A stretch of 64,000 bases of DNA from the NCBI RefSeq assembly GCF_024054565.1, contig NZ_JAMXLR010000026.1, positions 1 to 64,000 of the forward strand, given 5' to 3'. The notes beneath the pieces are model-generated. The model saw only the letters and a program-made list of their open reading frames with translations, had not been told where the DNA came from and made no database searches. Both the position numbers and the translations under genes were made by a program. Position 1 is the stretch's first letter, and each line of letters starts with the position of its first letter. Source of the DNA: Aeoliella straminimaris (GTDB lineage Bacteria; Planctomycetota; Planctomycetia; Pirellulales; Lacipirellulaceae). Below, in pieces: positions 49,914 to 59,984 of this stretch.

Positions 49914-49936
49914 CAGGGGACTGGGATGACTATAGA

Positions 49937-49985
49937 CGCCAGGGTGCTGTGCCCTTGGGGCAGCGAGGGCACGGCGCCCCTGGTG
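49937..49985. repeat. Long imperfect hairpin between operon parts
   Basis: CGCCAGGGTGCTGTGCCCT pairs with AGGGCACGGCGCCCCTGGTG with one gap, one mismatch and G-U pairs, around a 10-nt loop (tggggcagcg). There is no T run, so it is either a REP-like palindrome or an mRNA-end stabiliser. It lies between the PEP-CTERM gene and the CotH gene. Confidence 0.6.
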
Positions 49986-50063
49986 TTGGGTCGATGGCCT
50001 GCCTGGAGCTTGTCGGTGCAGAAGATCGACACGGACGGTTAGCTTATCGCAGGGGCAGAGTGC

Positions 50064-53000
50064 ATGGGCATGAAGAGAACAGTTTCGCGGGCAATTGGTG
50101 GTGCGAGGTCGTTGGGTTTTGAAGCTCTTGAGCCACGGCGCTTGCTGGCGGTGGTGATTAGCGAACTCGGTGGAGGCGATTCTGACTTCTTGGCAACTCG
50201 TATTCGCGAGAGTGCCAGTGAGCCATTCGGCGAGGCGGAAATCACGCCCGATTGGATTGAGTTGGCGAATTCATCGCCAGCCGCGATTGATCTCTCCGGG
50301 TATCACTTGACGGACGATGCTACGGATCCATTCAAGTGGGAAATACCTTCAGGCACCACCCTGGCTGGAAACGGCCACATAGTGTTTTTTGCTTCCGGCG
50401 AGGATGTAACCGACGTTAGTCTCGACCTGGCAGGTTTCCTGCACACCAGCTTCAGCCTCGACAATGGTGGCGAGTATCTTTCCCTAACGGACACCCAAGG
50501 ACAAGTGGTGTTCGAGTACGCCCCGAAGTTCTCACCGCTGGAGAAAGGCTACACACTCGGCCTGAACGCAGGCGGCAGCACTGTCTACTTCGCCAATGCC
50601 ACGCCGGGCGAGGCCAATGACGACGCGTCCGCAGTGAGTGGGTTTGTCGAAGATACGAAGTTCAGCATCGACCGCGGTTTCTACGACGCACCAATGGTTG
50701 TGGAAGTGACCTCGAACACTCCGGGGGCAACGATCGTCTACACCGTTGACGGTTCGGAACCCACTCTCACCAATGGCACGCAGGTCGCCGCACCGAGTTC
50801 TGTCACCACTCCGCTTGCGTCGGTAAACCTATCGACCACGACCGTGTTGAGGGCTCGCGCCTATTTGTCGGGCTACGCAGAGACGAATGTCGATACGCAC
50901 ACTTACCTGTTCCTCAACGATGTTCTTCAGCAGTCGGCCACTCCCAGGGGTTTTCCGACTGCCTGGGGAGCCGCGCCGTTTGCTGACTACGAGATGGATC
51001 CAGAGATCGTCGACGATGTTTCGTATACGCAGTACTTGATCAACGGGCTGCGTGAACTTCCGACACTATCGATCGCCGGAGATGTTGACGACCTCTTTGG
51101 GGTTTCGGGAATCTACTCCAATCCGCTCAACGACACCCTGGAGGCCCCCGCGTCGGCGGAGTTGATTTACGGAGACGGGGCCGTGGCCTTCCAAGTCGAC
51201 GCGGGCCTCAAGTTGCAGGGCGGTGCCAGTCGCGAGCCGGATAAGTCGCCCAAGCATTCGCTTAGCTTGCGGTTTCGCAACCAGTACGGTCCCGGCATGT
51301 TGGACTATCCGCTGTTCGAGGATTCGACCGTCTCCAGCTACGACAGCATCCAATTGCGCGCCATGTTTAACAACTCGTGGATTCACTGGGACAATGACCA
51401 AAGACCACGGAGCACCATGATTCGCGACCAGTACATGCGTGATTCGCTGTTGGCCATGGGGCAGGTAGACGCAGGGCAAGGGAATTACGTTCATCTGTAT
51501 CTCGATGGGTTGTACTGGGGCGTGTATAACATGTCCGAACGCCCCGAAGCGTCGCACTACGCCGAGTACTTTGGCGGCAGCGAAGACGACTACGACGCCC
51601 TCAATGGCGGCACCCCGGTTGATGGCGATTTGGCCAGTTTCCACTCCATGCAGTCAACGGTCGCATCGGGCGACTGGTCTGCAATCCAGCAGGTGTTGGA
51701 CGTCGACAATTTTATCGACTTCAACATCATGCAACGTTTCGCCGGCAATTCCGATTTGAAGTCGGACGGCAACTGGAAAGCTGTGGGGGGTGGCCCCGAT
51801 GATGCGCCTTGGCGGTTTTATGCTTGGGATTCCGAACGGATTCTCGAAGGGGTTACCTCGACTTATGTCGGCCCCGCACACGATCCAGCCGGCATCTACG
51901 ACCAGCTCCTCGGACTTGATGAATTTCGTCTTCGGTTTGCGGATCGCATTCAGCAGCATTTCTTCAATGAAGGCGCCCTCACGCCCGCCAATAACGTCGC
52001 GCGCTTTCAGGCGCGAGTTGACGAGCTTCAGAACGCCATCGTTGCCGAATCGGCTCGGTGGGGAGATTATCGACGTGATGGTCACCAACTGAATTGCGGT
52101 TGCGATCTTTACGATCGCGACGATTATTGGCAACCGGAAGTCGATCGGTTGCTGAACGACTATCTGCCATTCCGTACTGACATTGTACTCGACTACTATC
52201 AGTCGATTGGGCTTTATCCAGATGTCGTCGCTCCAGAATTCAGCCAACATGGAGGTGCCATATCGAGTGGGTTCCAGCTTCAGATCGATACTCCGCTTTC
52301 GACGGTAACCACCGAGACGTCATTCATTGAAGAATTACAAGGCGATGTCACGGTCTGGGTGCCTACGTCTGCGGTTCACGACACCCTGGTCGGTGGCGCC
52401 CGCGAGTGGACGTTGCCCGAGTTCGACGATGCGGCCTGGATCGTTGGCGTCGGCGCGGTGGGCTACGACACAGGCAGCGGTTACACGTCGTTCTGGGGGG
52501 TCGATTTGCTGGATCCGAGCCTCGGCGAATTAGGAATCGACACAGACAACAATCTCACCCCTGATAATTCCTCGGTCTATACCCGCTACGAATTCAACGT
52601 CGATTCAGACTTTGATACTGGCTCCGTCGAGGACTTACTGCTACGAATCGGCTACGACGATGGATTCATTGCCTATCTCAACGGCATCGAAATCTTACGA
52701 GTGAATGCGCCGAGTTCCCCAGCCTGGAATTCGATCGCCACCGAGTCTCACGAAGCAAGTTCTTCAATCAATGCTTTGACGGAGTTTTCGGTTTCGCAGT
52801 ACCGCAATGAGTTACTCTCGGGTGAAACCAATGTGTTGGCGATTCACGGCTTGAATCGTTCGACGACGAGTTCAGACTTCCTAATCTCGCCCGAACTGGT
52901 CTACACCATCGAGTCGGCAGTGACGCCGGCGCCGACCTATTACACAACCAATGGTGCGGATCCGCGTTTAGAAGGCGGAGCGATCAATTCAAGCGATGCC

Positions 53001-54107
53001 AACCTCTACACTGGTCCACTGACAATCAACAACACGACGACCGTCAAGGCAAGATCACTGGTCAACGGCGAGTGGAGCGCTCTGACCGACGCAACATTCA
53101 CTGTCGCGAACGATGTCTCGAACATCGTCATTACTGAGCTGCACTATCATCCCTTGAACCCCAGCTTGGAAGATGAAGACGATCAGGAGTTCATCGAACT
53201 ATTCAATGCTGGCAATTCCGCGGTCGATCTATCTGGTTTACAAATCACTCAGTTTGCATCAGAACCCTACGTGATTGCCGAAGGAGTAACGCTCGAGGCG
53301 GGCGAGTATCTGATTGTCGCGCGTAACGCGCCCGTGTTCAACTCGGTGTACACGGCAGACATAAACGTGCTCAGTGAGGGATATGCGGGACGAAATCTCA
53401 GCAACGGTGGAGAGACCGTCGCACTTGCTGACGCCTTAGGTGTTGAATTCTTCAGCTTCACCTATGACGACCACGCCCCCTGGCCCGAGGCCTCTGACGG
53501 CGACGGTCCATCGCTGGAAATCATCGATCCATTGGGCGATCCTTCGGACCCTTCCAACTGGCGTGCTAGCGCCATCATTGGCGGTTCACCTGGTTCGGCC
53601 GGTCTAGCCATGCCGCTCATCGCAGGTGACTACGATGGCAGTGGGACGGTCGATACCGATGACTACGGCGTATGGCGTAGCTACTTCGGCCAATCGCTGT
53701 ACACGGCCGGCGCCGGCCCCGACGGCAACAGCGATGGCCGCGTTGATCTCGCCGACTACGTCATCTGGCGCAATAACTTGGGAGCCAGCATTGCCCAGCT
53801 AAACAGTCCGGCCTCTATCGAAAGCAGTGGCGAACCAAGTGTTGCAGCTGGTGTGACTGCCAGCGACGCGGCGTTCGCCATGTACCAATCGCCGGAAATC
53901 GCCACGGTAGAGGATCAATCCGCACCACAGTTCGCGACCAACGTCACACGCTCGCCCTCAGCAACACCCGAGTCTCCACTCGTCTCGCACGGCAAAGCTC
54001 GCTCCTTTCCCTCGCCCGTGGTAGGGCATCATGATTCGGAGCAGCACAATAACGCGGAAATCGCTGCGAACCTTGCCATCCAGTGGCGAAAACTCTCGTT
54101 GTTCTGA
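50064..54107 (+). CDS. LEPR-xLL surface protein: lamin-tail, chitobiase-like, CotH-like, dockerin
   Basis: The product of 1347 aa begins with a basic N-terminus and EALEPRRLLAV (about 21-30), the LEPR-xLL motif. Domains follow: lamin-tail (about 30-190: DWIELANSSPAAIDLSGY), chitobiase/FN3-like (about 200-285: ATIVYTVDGSEPT), a CotH-kinase-like region (about 330-730: GLKLQGGASREPDKSPKHSL, STMIRDQYMRDSLLAMG, NYVHLYLDGLYWGVYNMSER and a FYAWDSERIL segment), beta domains, a second chitobiase-like segment, a second lamin-tail (about 1020-1180) and a dockerin-like pair (DYDGSGTVDTDDYGVWR, DGRVDLADYVIWRNNLG). CotH-like proteins can phosphorylate surface proteins, but activity here is untested. AGGGG at 50051-50055 supports ATG 50064. 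The C-terminal tail resembles that of the 3015-aa protein. Confidence 0.92.
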   Translation: MGMKRTVSRAIGGARSLGFEALEPRRLLAVVISELGGGDSDFLATRIRESASEPFGEAEITPDWIELANSSPAAIDLSGYHLTDDATDPFKWEIPSGTTLAGNGHIVFFASGEDVTDVSLDLAGFLHTSFSLDNGGEYLSLTDTQGQVVFEYAPKFSPLEKGYTLGLNAGGSTVYFANATPGEANDDASAVSGFVEDTKFSIDRGFYDAPMVVEVTSNTPGATIVYTVDGSEPTLTNGTQVAAPSSVTTPLASVNLSTTTVLRARAYLSGYAETNVDTHTYLFLNDVLQQSATPRGFPTAWGAAPFADYEMDPEIVDDVSYTQYLINGLRELPTLSIAGDVDDLFGVSGIYSNPLNDTLEAPASAELIYGDGAVAFQVDAGLKLQGGASREPDKSPKHSLSLRFRNQYGPGMLDYPLFEDSTVSSYDSIQLRAMFNNSWIHWDNDQRPRSTMIRDQYMRDSLLAMGQVDAGQGNYVHLYLDGLYWGVYNMSERPEASHYAEYFGGSEDDYDALNGGTPVDGDLASFHSMQSTVASGDWSAIQQVLDVDNFIDFNIMQRFAGNSDLKSDGNWKAVGGGPDDAPWRFYAWDSERILEGVTSTYVGPAHDPAGIYDQLLGLDEFRLRFADRIQQHFFNEGALTPANNVARFQARVDELQNAIVAESARWGDYRRDGHQLNCGCDLYDRDDYWQPEVDRLLNDYLPFRTDIVLDYYQSIGLYPDVVAPEFSQHGGAISSGFQLQIDTPLSTVTTETSFIEELQGDVTVWVPTSAVHDTLVGGAREWTLPEFDDAAWIVGVGAVGYDTGSGYTSFWGVDLLDPSLGELGIDTDNNLTPDNSSVYTRYEFNVDSDFDTGSVEDLLLRIGYDDGFIAYLNGIEILRVNAPSSPAWNSIATESHEASSSINALTEFSVSQYRNELLSGETNVLAIHGLNRSTTSSDFLISPELVYTIESAVTPAPTYYTTNGADPRLEGGAINSSDANLYTGPLTINNTTTVKARSLVNGEWSALTDATFTVANDVSNIVITELHYHPLNPSLEDEDDQEFIELFNAGNSAVDLSGLQITQFASEPYVIAEGVTLEAGEYLIVARNAPVFNSVYTADINVLSEGYAGRNLSNGGETVALADALGVEFFSFTYDDHAPWPEASDGDGPSLEIIDPLGDPSDPSNWRASAIIGGSPGSAGLAMPLIAGDYDGSGTVDTDDYGVWRSYFGQSLYTAGAGPDGNSDGRVDLADYVIWRNNLGASIAQLNSPASIESSGEPSVAAGVTASDAAFAMYQSPEIATVEDQSAPQFATNVTRSPSATPESPLVSHGKARSFPSPVVGHHDSEQHNNAEIAANLAIQWRKLSLF

Positions 54108-54217
54108 GCGGCCCAAGGATGACGTCCTGATTGTTGCGCAGATTGACTTGGGCAGTCCCTGCTTGGTAGGAATTGAGTTGTCGAGATTCAATCCACCAAG
54201 CGAAGGAGACTGCCACG
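54108..54217. other. Possible IS left-end region
   Basis: No gene. The bases before 54218 (ccaccaagcgaaggagactg) resemble the leader found before IS256-type transposases, but no terminal inverted repeat could be paired because the right end is missing. Confidence 0.35.
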
Positions 54218-54331
54218 ATGACAAGTTTAGCAGGAAGTGCCGAAATCGGAGGCATTGTTCAGGTCGACGAGGCTCAGATTCGGGGGCCCTACCGGCTGGG
54301 CAAAGCCCTTAAACAATTGTGCGCAGGTTGA
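54218..54331 (+). pseudogene. IS256-family transposase N-terminal remnant
   Basis: Thirty-seven codons from ATG 54218 read MTSLAGSAEIGGIVQVDEAQ then IRG. This matches the opening of IS256/mutator-type transposases, which continue into a helical DNA-binding region. Here the reading departs after IRG and stops at 54331. A purine-rich site (gaaggaga) precedes the ATG. The rest of the element is gone, and the dispersed repeat copy B starts 10 bp after the stop. Confidence 0.5.
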
Positions 54332-54340
54332 CAGACGCTA

Positions 54341-54405
54341 CCAACGAAGCCGATGGTAACGGCGAATTCATGAGTGTATGAACCTATGAAAATAGAGGGA
54401 GGCGC
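54341..54405 (+). repeat. 65-bp dispersed repeat, copy B
   Basis: Aligns without gaps to 11956-12020 and is in the same orientation. It follows the transposase remnant. The remaining bases to the gene end at 54515 contain an imperfect hairpin (cggaccggagtggtcc) and nothing else recognised. Confidence 0.7.
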
Positions 54406-54514
54406 AAACGAACTCGCTCGGACCGGAGTGGTCCAAGCGAGCTGTAGAATCCTCACAGTGACTCGACGCAGTGGCGATTCCAAACGATTGGCCGACGCGT
54501 GGAATGCCCCAAGC

Positions 54515-55351
54515 TTAGCGGCGTCGCCAAGTGACTCCGACGCAACCACCCACGACCAGCAAAACTGTGATCAGCGTAGAAGGCTCGGGAACTGCGGCCA
54601 TATCAGGGATCTCACCACCTGGACCACCAAGCGACAACGCCTGCCCGTTCGTCAATGGGAAGTCGTAGATGGCCAAATTAGAAACGTGCACCTCAGCGTC
54701 ATCACCGTCGTTGTCGGCAAAGAAATGCACAAGGTTCAGGTTAGCTGTGGAATAAAGAGAGTGACGACCATCCAGGCCCTGCGATCCGTGATCGAACGAC
54801 CAATTCGTGCCGCTGCTATCGGTGACGGTGGTTGTAAAAGACGATGGCTCCGCCCCAATGTTTGCGGAGAATACGATGCGGTACCACTCTTCCGCCGCAA
54901 CCGTCTGCGTGCTGTAACCAATCGCAGCGACACCGATCTCGTTGCTGGTTGAGATGAAATAATCTCCGTCATTGGTGTTGTCAGCGTTGGTTTGAAACAG
55001 GGTGCGCCAGGTGCTGTCGGTGGACGTGGGGAGGTAAAGATCGTAAACGAACGTGAACTGGTTCACGTACTCACTACTGCCACCATTGGGAACGAGGTCG
55101 TGATTGGCGGTGAAATAGTCGCCTAATCCCACGGCGAAGGCTCCGTCCGAGCCGTCGATACCCGCGACACCGGCAATCGTGCTATTGGAGTTGTTGACGA
55201 TCAAATCGTTGCCAATGGTCGCCACAGCGGGATTCGACCCGTCATCGAACTCCCACAACCCGACCAGATTCGCCTGCGCCGAACCAGCGGCGAGCACAGA
55301 GCCCAGCGCCGATGCGCCAATGAGGAGAAGCAGACTTCTACAGGTGCCCAT
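54515..55351 (-). CDS. Single-unit LamG-like PEP-CTERM protein
   Basis: The product of 278 aa has a signal peptide ending GSAQA, then a LamG/concanavalin-like domain: NLVGLWEFDDGSNPAVATIG, YVNQFTFVYDLYLPTSTDS, GDYFISTSNEIGVAAIGYST, EEWYRIVFSANIGAEPSSF and a C-terminal AEVHVSNLAIYDFPL, followed by AAVPEPSTLITVLLVVGGCV and WRRR. It is the single-unit version of units 1 and 2 in the fusion protein encoded upstream on the same strand, to which it is clearly related over its whole length. It lacks the dockerin-like pair that those units carry. About 210 bp separate the two genes. Likely an anchored surface carbohydrate- or protein-binding protein. Confidence 0.92.
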   Translation of the reverse strand: MGTCRSLLLLIGASALGSVLAAGSAQANLVGLWEFDDGSNPAVATIGNDLIVNNSNSTIAGVAGIDGSDGAFAVGLGDYFTANHDLVPNGGSSEYVNQFTFVYDLYLPTSTDSTWRTLFQTNADNTNDGDYFISTSNEIGVAAIGYSTQTVAAEEWYRIVFSANIGAEPSSFTTTVTDSSGTNWSFDHGSQGLDGRHSLYSTANLNLVHFFADNDGDDAEVHVSNLAIYDFPLTNGQALSLGGPGGEIPDMAAVPEPSTLITVLLVVGGCVGVTWRRR

Positions 55352-55563
55352 TAGTCAACCCTTTCATTTAACGTGCAAAAGATGTTACTCAGGATGCCAG
55401 ACTCTCGAGAGGCGAAACACAACCCAACGTGCTGGTGGGTCAGGCAACTCCACTGCAGTCTCTCCACTTCGATGGAGCTCTTCTCTAAACCGATGTAGCC
55501 AATACCTGCGTGCTGCTAACGAGAATCCAATGATTTGCTCGATGGCAGCGGACGCGCAATCAA

Positions 55564-58500
55564 CTATCTGCGGCCCCTTGCCCAGGCGGCAGCGAACAAG
55601 CTGCTGATGCCAATCATGACGAGGGCCGATGGTTCGGGCACCGGACTTCCACTGAGAGCCGAGACGATGGCCGACCCCATGGATGGATTGGCCGCGTTGA
55701 TCAGAGCCCAGTCCCGCAGGTCCGTCGTACCATCGTGATTCATATCGCCCTTTTCCCAGGTCGACCAATCGCCCACGGTAATCACCTTGTTGCCCCAGCC
55801 CGTTATCCGGTTCTCGAACAGCCAGTTATCGACAAACGCGGTCACGTCGTCGGTTGCGGCGGGGCCGGTGCCATTGCCCGAGACCACACCGTTCATGTTT
55901 ACGTCGCCCATCAGCAGGACGCCACCCGGCATCGTGTTGGCGATCTCGTCGGCTATCCATTCGTTGTCGGCAAACAGATCGAAGGTTCCGTAGTTCTGCC
56001 CACCCGCCAGATCGGAGTTGTCGCCGAACACGTACATTTCCAAATCATCGATCGTTCCGTCGAAGTACTCGCCGAAATCCGCTGTGCTGGGATTCGAGTC
56101 CTGGTTGGCCAACTCGGCGGCTCCAATCGACAGCACTCCCACCCGATCGCCTGCCGTCAAGTCGCCTGGATCGGGAAAATCGTTGCTCGCTGAGACCGCA
56201 ATTCCGTCGACGTACACGACACTAGTGAACCCCGCGTCGCTACCGACACCCGGTACGAACACCGGTGCTCCGGGAGCCTCGGAGGGATAAATGTGCTGCA
56301 TCACGTGATACCAGGTATCACCGACCACAGGCACCGTGGCGGGGATGGATCCGTCGGTGGTCTCGGTGTCGAAAATCTGAGTCCACTTGCCGTCGGCCGT
56401 GATGGCAACACCACCTGCCTCGGTGGTGTCCATGACGATGGTCTGCCGGACGCCGGCATTCAACCCGGCCTGATCCGGACGGACCCACATCTGCAGTCCG
56501 CGAGCTTGCAGGCCGGCATAGATGAAGGGGAAACCACTGGGAAAGTTGTTGGTATCGGTAACCGATTGTTCCGGGATATTCAGCGGTATTCCCTGCAACC
56601 GATCGTCGACCCCATCGAATTCGATGCCGTATCCGCTGCCTCCTGGACGGGAAGTTGTAACGACATCTCGGTAGACCGGTGAACCAAACGCCTGCAGGTC
56701 CTGAGCATCGGTGAAGTTCGTTGCGTCAACAAATGCGCTGTCGGCGGTGAACTTGGAGCCACCTTCTCCCTGGAAATTGGTGCCGACTTCGAGTCCGTTG
56801 GATACGGGAGCTTCCACACTGTCGTCGCCCAGCAAGTAAGAGCGATCGGTTGTCTTGGCCGCCCAGGAAGGCAAGCTAAGGGAGACAAATAGTGCAGTGA
56901 GCAGGAAACAGCAAACTCGCCGAGATATGTCAGCACCCCAACCTGGCTTTTGTCGACCGATTCCCATCACCCCAACCAGGCCAACAACGAGCAACATCGC
57001 ACCTGGTTCAGGAACGGTTGACCCAGCTAGCGCCCCGGCCCCCATTCCGGTGCCGAAGTTGCTCTTCCAAGAGGAATATTCTTCAGCGTCGACTGTCCCG
57101 TTTCCGGCAGTGTAGGATCCAGCTGGCAGCACCGATTCGCTGGCGCCGAGGTTGTTTCTCCAGACGGTGTAGTCGGCGATGTCAACAACACCGTCGCCAT
57201 TGAAATCGCCGACCGTGGGCTGAGAAATAAAGATTTCGACATTTCCAGACACCAGGGTGCCGTCCTCCAAGGCATAGTTAAACGTGATATCTTCTGCACC
57301 AGAAATCCCGCCGGTATACACGCTACCGAGATTCACCGAGAACGAGTCGGCGAACGCGGTGCTGCCAGATAAGAATGCTTCGGTAAGAATGTCGACGCTG
57401 GAGTTTCCTTCGTCCCAAGTTTCACCAGGATCATTGCCAGCGCCTGGGGTCGGGCTGCCAGCGTGATCCACCGGGTCGATGCCGGCGGTGATACCAGACT
57501 GGTCGGAAAGACTGTTCCACCCCGAGGTGGTCAGCAAACCGTCTCCACCTTGGCCGTCCCCGGAAATGATCTCGTAGAAATTGATGGGTTGGCCCAAGTC
57601 ATTCCCCGATTCGTTGTCAATCGTAACATTGCCAGTTCTCTTGTCGATATTGAGAGTGAGCGTGGGCTCGGGGACATAGGAGATCGGGTCTCCGGGGCCG
57701 CCCAGAAAACCAACTTGGAAGGATTTTAGGGGCTCGTCGAAGATGGCCAGCGTCGAGACGTGGACCTCATTGTCCTCACCGTTCTCGTCGGCAAAGAAGT
57801 GGACGAGATTCTCATTCGCCGTGGAATAGAGCGAATGCCGTCCGTCGAGACCCTGCTCGAGATGATCGAACGACCAGCTAGTACCGCCGCCATCGATCAC
57901 GGTCGTAGTAAACGAAGATTCCGACGTACCAATGTCCGCCGCGAACACGAGACGATACCACGCGCCCTCTGAGACTGTTTGAGTCGTATACCCAATCTCC
58001 GCCACGCCGAGCCTGTTACTGGTCGAAACGAAGTAATCGCCGTCGTTGGTATTTCCCAGGTTCGTCTGGAAAAGTGAACGCCACGTGCTATCAGTCGATG
58101 CGGGCAAGTAAACGTCGTAAACGAAAGTGTATTCATTGACGTAATCGCTGCTTCCGCCATTGGGCGCGATATCGTGATTAGCAGTGAAATAGTCTCCTAC
58201 ACCAACCGAGAATGCCCCGTCTGCCCCATCAACACCTGCGGTGCTTACAATCGTACCGTTGGTGTTGTTCACGACCAGGTTGTTGCCGATAGTTGCTTGC
58301 CCCGGATTGGCAGCGTTGCCAAACTCCCAGAGACCTACCAGTTGTGCATTAGCAATTGACGTGCAGGCGACGACACAGAGGGCAACAACTGCTGCGCCCA
58401 ACCGGCGCCGCATGGAGACCAGGGCCAAGCCCGCCATCGCGAGAATGGCGAGGGACGAGGGCTCTGGCACTGGAGAGCCGGCTAGCATGGCCTGAAATGA

Positions 58501-59871
58501 TCCCGCACCATTGGCAGCATCGAACATCGACTTGAATGCGATGAAGTCGGCGTGATTATTGACGCCATCGCTGTTGAAATCTCCCTGACGGTAAGCCAGG
58601 GCGTCTGATAGTTCGCTGAAACGGGTGCCAAGATCCGCAACATAGGTATTCCAATCCAACCCGTCGACGGCGCCGTCGAAGTTCAGGTCGCCAGCAGGAT
58701 ACGGCACGGTTTGAGTGGTGCCAGTGAACAGTACATCGCCTTTGATCAGCTCATTGTTCTCATTGAGATACTCGAAGCTGATGTCGCTCTCGTCGAAGTA
58801 CTTGAGCCAAGCGCCGTTGCTTCCATTGTCGAGCATGACTGGTGTCTCCGAGGGAATCGAACCCGTTGTGAGATGGGCCTCGCTCAGGTTGTCCGTGGCG
58901 CCGGAGGCCGTCAATTGCACCCAGCTCGAATCGCTATCGGCCAAGGGAACAAAATTGCTTTCCAAAAGAGCTCCTGCTGATGAGCGGATCGAATAGCCCT
59001 TGATGCCCTGGGCGGTGGAAAGTGGGTTGCTGATGGAAATCGCCCCCGAATCTCGATTGATCTCGACAGCGAGTACAGGATTGGGAGTAAACGCGATCGG
59101 ATCTCCAGGTACGCCTAAGGCCTCCACTTGGAACGAACTCAACGGCCGGTCGAAAATGGCCAGGTTCGAGACATGAAGTTCAGCGTCGTCGCCGTCATTG
59201 TCCGCGAAGAAGTTCACGATATTCTCATTGGCCGTGGAATAAAGTGCGTGTCGACCGTCGAGCCCTTGGGCTCCGTGATCGAATGACCAGCTGGTGCCGC
59301 TTGCGTCGGTAACCGTTGTCGTGAACGACGATGGCGATGCGCCAATATCGGCCGAAAAAACAATGCGGTACCAATCTCCTGCAGAAATGGTCTGCGAGCT
59401 GTAACCGATGGCGGCTACACCAATCGTGTTGCTAGTAGAGATAAAGTAATCCCCGTCATTGGAGTTGTCGTCGCTCGTTTGAAACAAGGTTCGCCAGCTA
59501 CTGTCACTGGAGACGGGAAGATACACATCGTAGACGAATGTGTACTCGTTAACATAACTGCCGCTTCCGCCGTTGGGGGGAATATCGTGATTCGCGCTGA
59601 AGTAGTCGCCAATTCCCACAGCCACGGCTCCATCCGAGCCGTCGATGCCCGCCACGCCGGCAATTGTGGCGTTGGTGTTGTTGACGATCAGGTCGTTGCC
59701 GATGGTAGCTCCGCCAGGATCGCTGGCGTTTTCAAACTCCCACAGTCCAACCAGCTGCGCATCAGCGGCGCGGCCCACGCCGAAAAACAGGGCAATGCCC
59801 AATAATACAACTCTGATGACACGTGGCCCAAAAACACCGGCGACGGAGCGACGCGTTCCAATAGTAAACAT
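55564..59871 (-). CDS. Three-unit LamG-type PEP-CTERM fusion protein
   Basis: The product of 1435 aa contains three complete export precursors. Unit 1 (59871-58411): signal peptide ending RAADA, LamG domain starting QLVGLWEFENASDPGGATIG, dockerin-like pair (DLNFDGAVDGLDW, DFNSDGVNNHADF), tail VPEPSSLAILAMAGLALVSM with RRR. Unit 2 (58410 to about 56931): the RRR leads straight into LGAAVVALCVVACTSIANA and a second LamG, then a beta segment, FNGDGVVDIADYTVWRNNLG and VPEPGAMLLVVGLVGVMGIG. Unit 3 (to 55564): SRRVCCFLLTALFVSLSLPS then WAA, a different ConA-like domain (LQMWVRPDQAGLNAGVRQTI), a dockerin-like pair and VPEPSALVMIGISSLFAAAW. ATG 59871 is preferred over the one at 59925 because it gives a normal signal peptide. 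Each unit could be an independent surface protein. Translation through all three would give a chain with internal PEP tails. Confidence 0.9.
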   Translation of the reverse strand: MFTIGTRRSVAGVFGPRVIRVVLLGIALFFGVGRAADAQLVGLWEFENASDPGGATIGNDLIVNNTNATIAGVAGIDGSDGAVAVGIGDYFSANHDIPPNGGSGSYVNEYTFVYDVYLPVSSDSSWRTLFQTSDDNSNDGDYFISTSNTIGVAAIGYSSQTISAGDWYRIVFSADIGASPSSFTTTVTDASGTSWSFDHGAQGLDGRHALYSTANENIVNFFADNDGDDAELHVSNLAIFDRPLSSFQVEALGVPGDPIAFTPNPVLAVEINRDSGAISISNPLSTAQGIKGYSIRSSAGALLESNFVPLADSDSSWVQLTASGATDNLSEAHLTTGSIPSETPVMLDNGSNGAWLKYFDESDISFEYLNENNELIKGDVLFTGTTQTVPYPAGDLNFDGAVDGLDWNTYVADLGTRFSELSDALAYRQGDFNSDGVNNHADFIAFKSMFDAANGAGSFQAMLAGSPVPEPSSLAILAMAGLALVSMRRRLGAAVVALCVVACTSIANAQLVGLWEFGNAANPGQATIGNNLVVNNTNGTIVSTAGVDGADGAFSVGVGDYFTANHDIAPNGGSSDYVNEYTFVYDVYLPASTDSTWRSLFQTNLGNTNDGDYFVSTSNRLGVAEIGYTTQTVSEGAWYRLVFAADIGTSESSFTTTVIDGGGTSWSFDHLEQGLDGRHSLYSTANENLVHFFADENGEDNEVHVSTLAIFDEPLKSFQVGFLGGPGDPISYVPEPTLTLNIDKRTGNVTIDNESGNDLGQPINFYEIISGDGQGGDGLLTTSGWNSLSDQSGITAGIDPVDHAGSPTPGAGNDPGETWDEGNSSVDILTEAFLSGSTAFADSFSVNLGSVYTGGISGAEDITFNYALEDGTLVSGNVEIFISQPTVGDFNGDGVVDIADYTVWRNNLGASESVLPAGSYTAGNGTVDAEEYSSWKSNFGTGMGAGALAGSTVPEPGAMLLVVGLVGVMGIGRQKPGWGADISRRVCCFLLTALFVSLSLPSWAAKTTDRSYLLGDDSVEAPVSNGLEVGTNFQGEGGSKFTADSAFVDATNFTDAQDLQAFGSPVYRDVVTTSRPGGSGYGIEFDGVDDRLQGIPLNIPEQSVTDTNNFPSGFPFIYAGLQARGLQMWVRPDQAGLNAGVRQTIVMDTTEAGGVAITADGKWTQIFDTETTDGSIPATVPVVGDTWYHVMQHIYPSEAPGAPVFVPGVGSDAGFTSVVYVDGIAVSASNDFPDPGDLTAGDRVGVLSIGAAELANQDSNPSTADFGEYFDGTIDDLEMYVFGDNSDLAGGQNYGTFDLFADNEWIADEIANTMPGGVLLMGDVNMNGVVSGNGTGPAATDDVTAFVDNWLFENRITGWGNKVITVGDWSTWEKGDMNHDGTTDLRDWALINAANPSMGSAIVSALSGSPVPEPSALVMIGISSLFAAAWARGRR

Positions 59872-59984
59872 GGGCTTCAATTCCTTGATGTGACTATAAG
59901 GGCAGACACTAGTGCGGTGAATCATCCGGACCGTTTGCGGGTCGTGCGCCTTAGGAAAATCATCAGTAAACTAACAGAAAAGTA

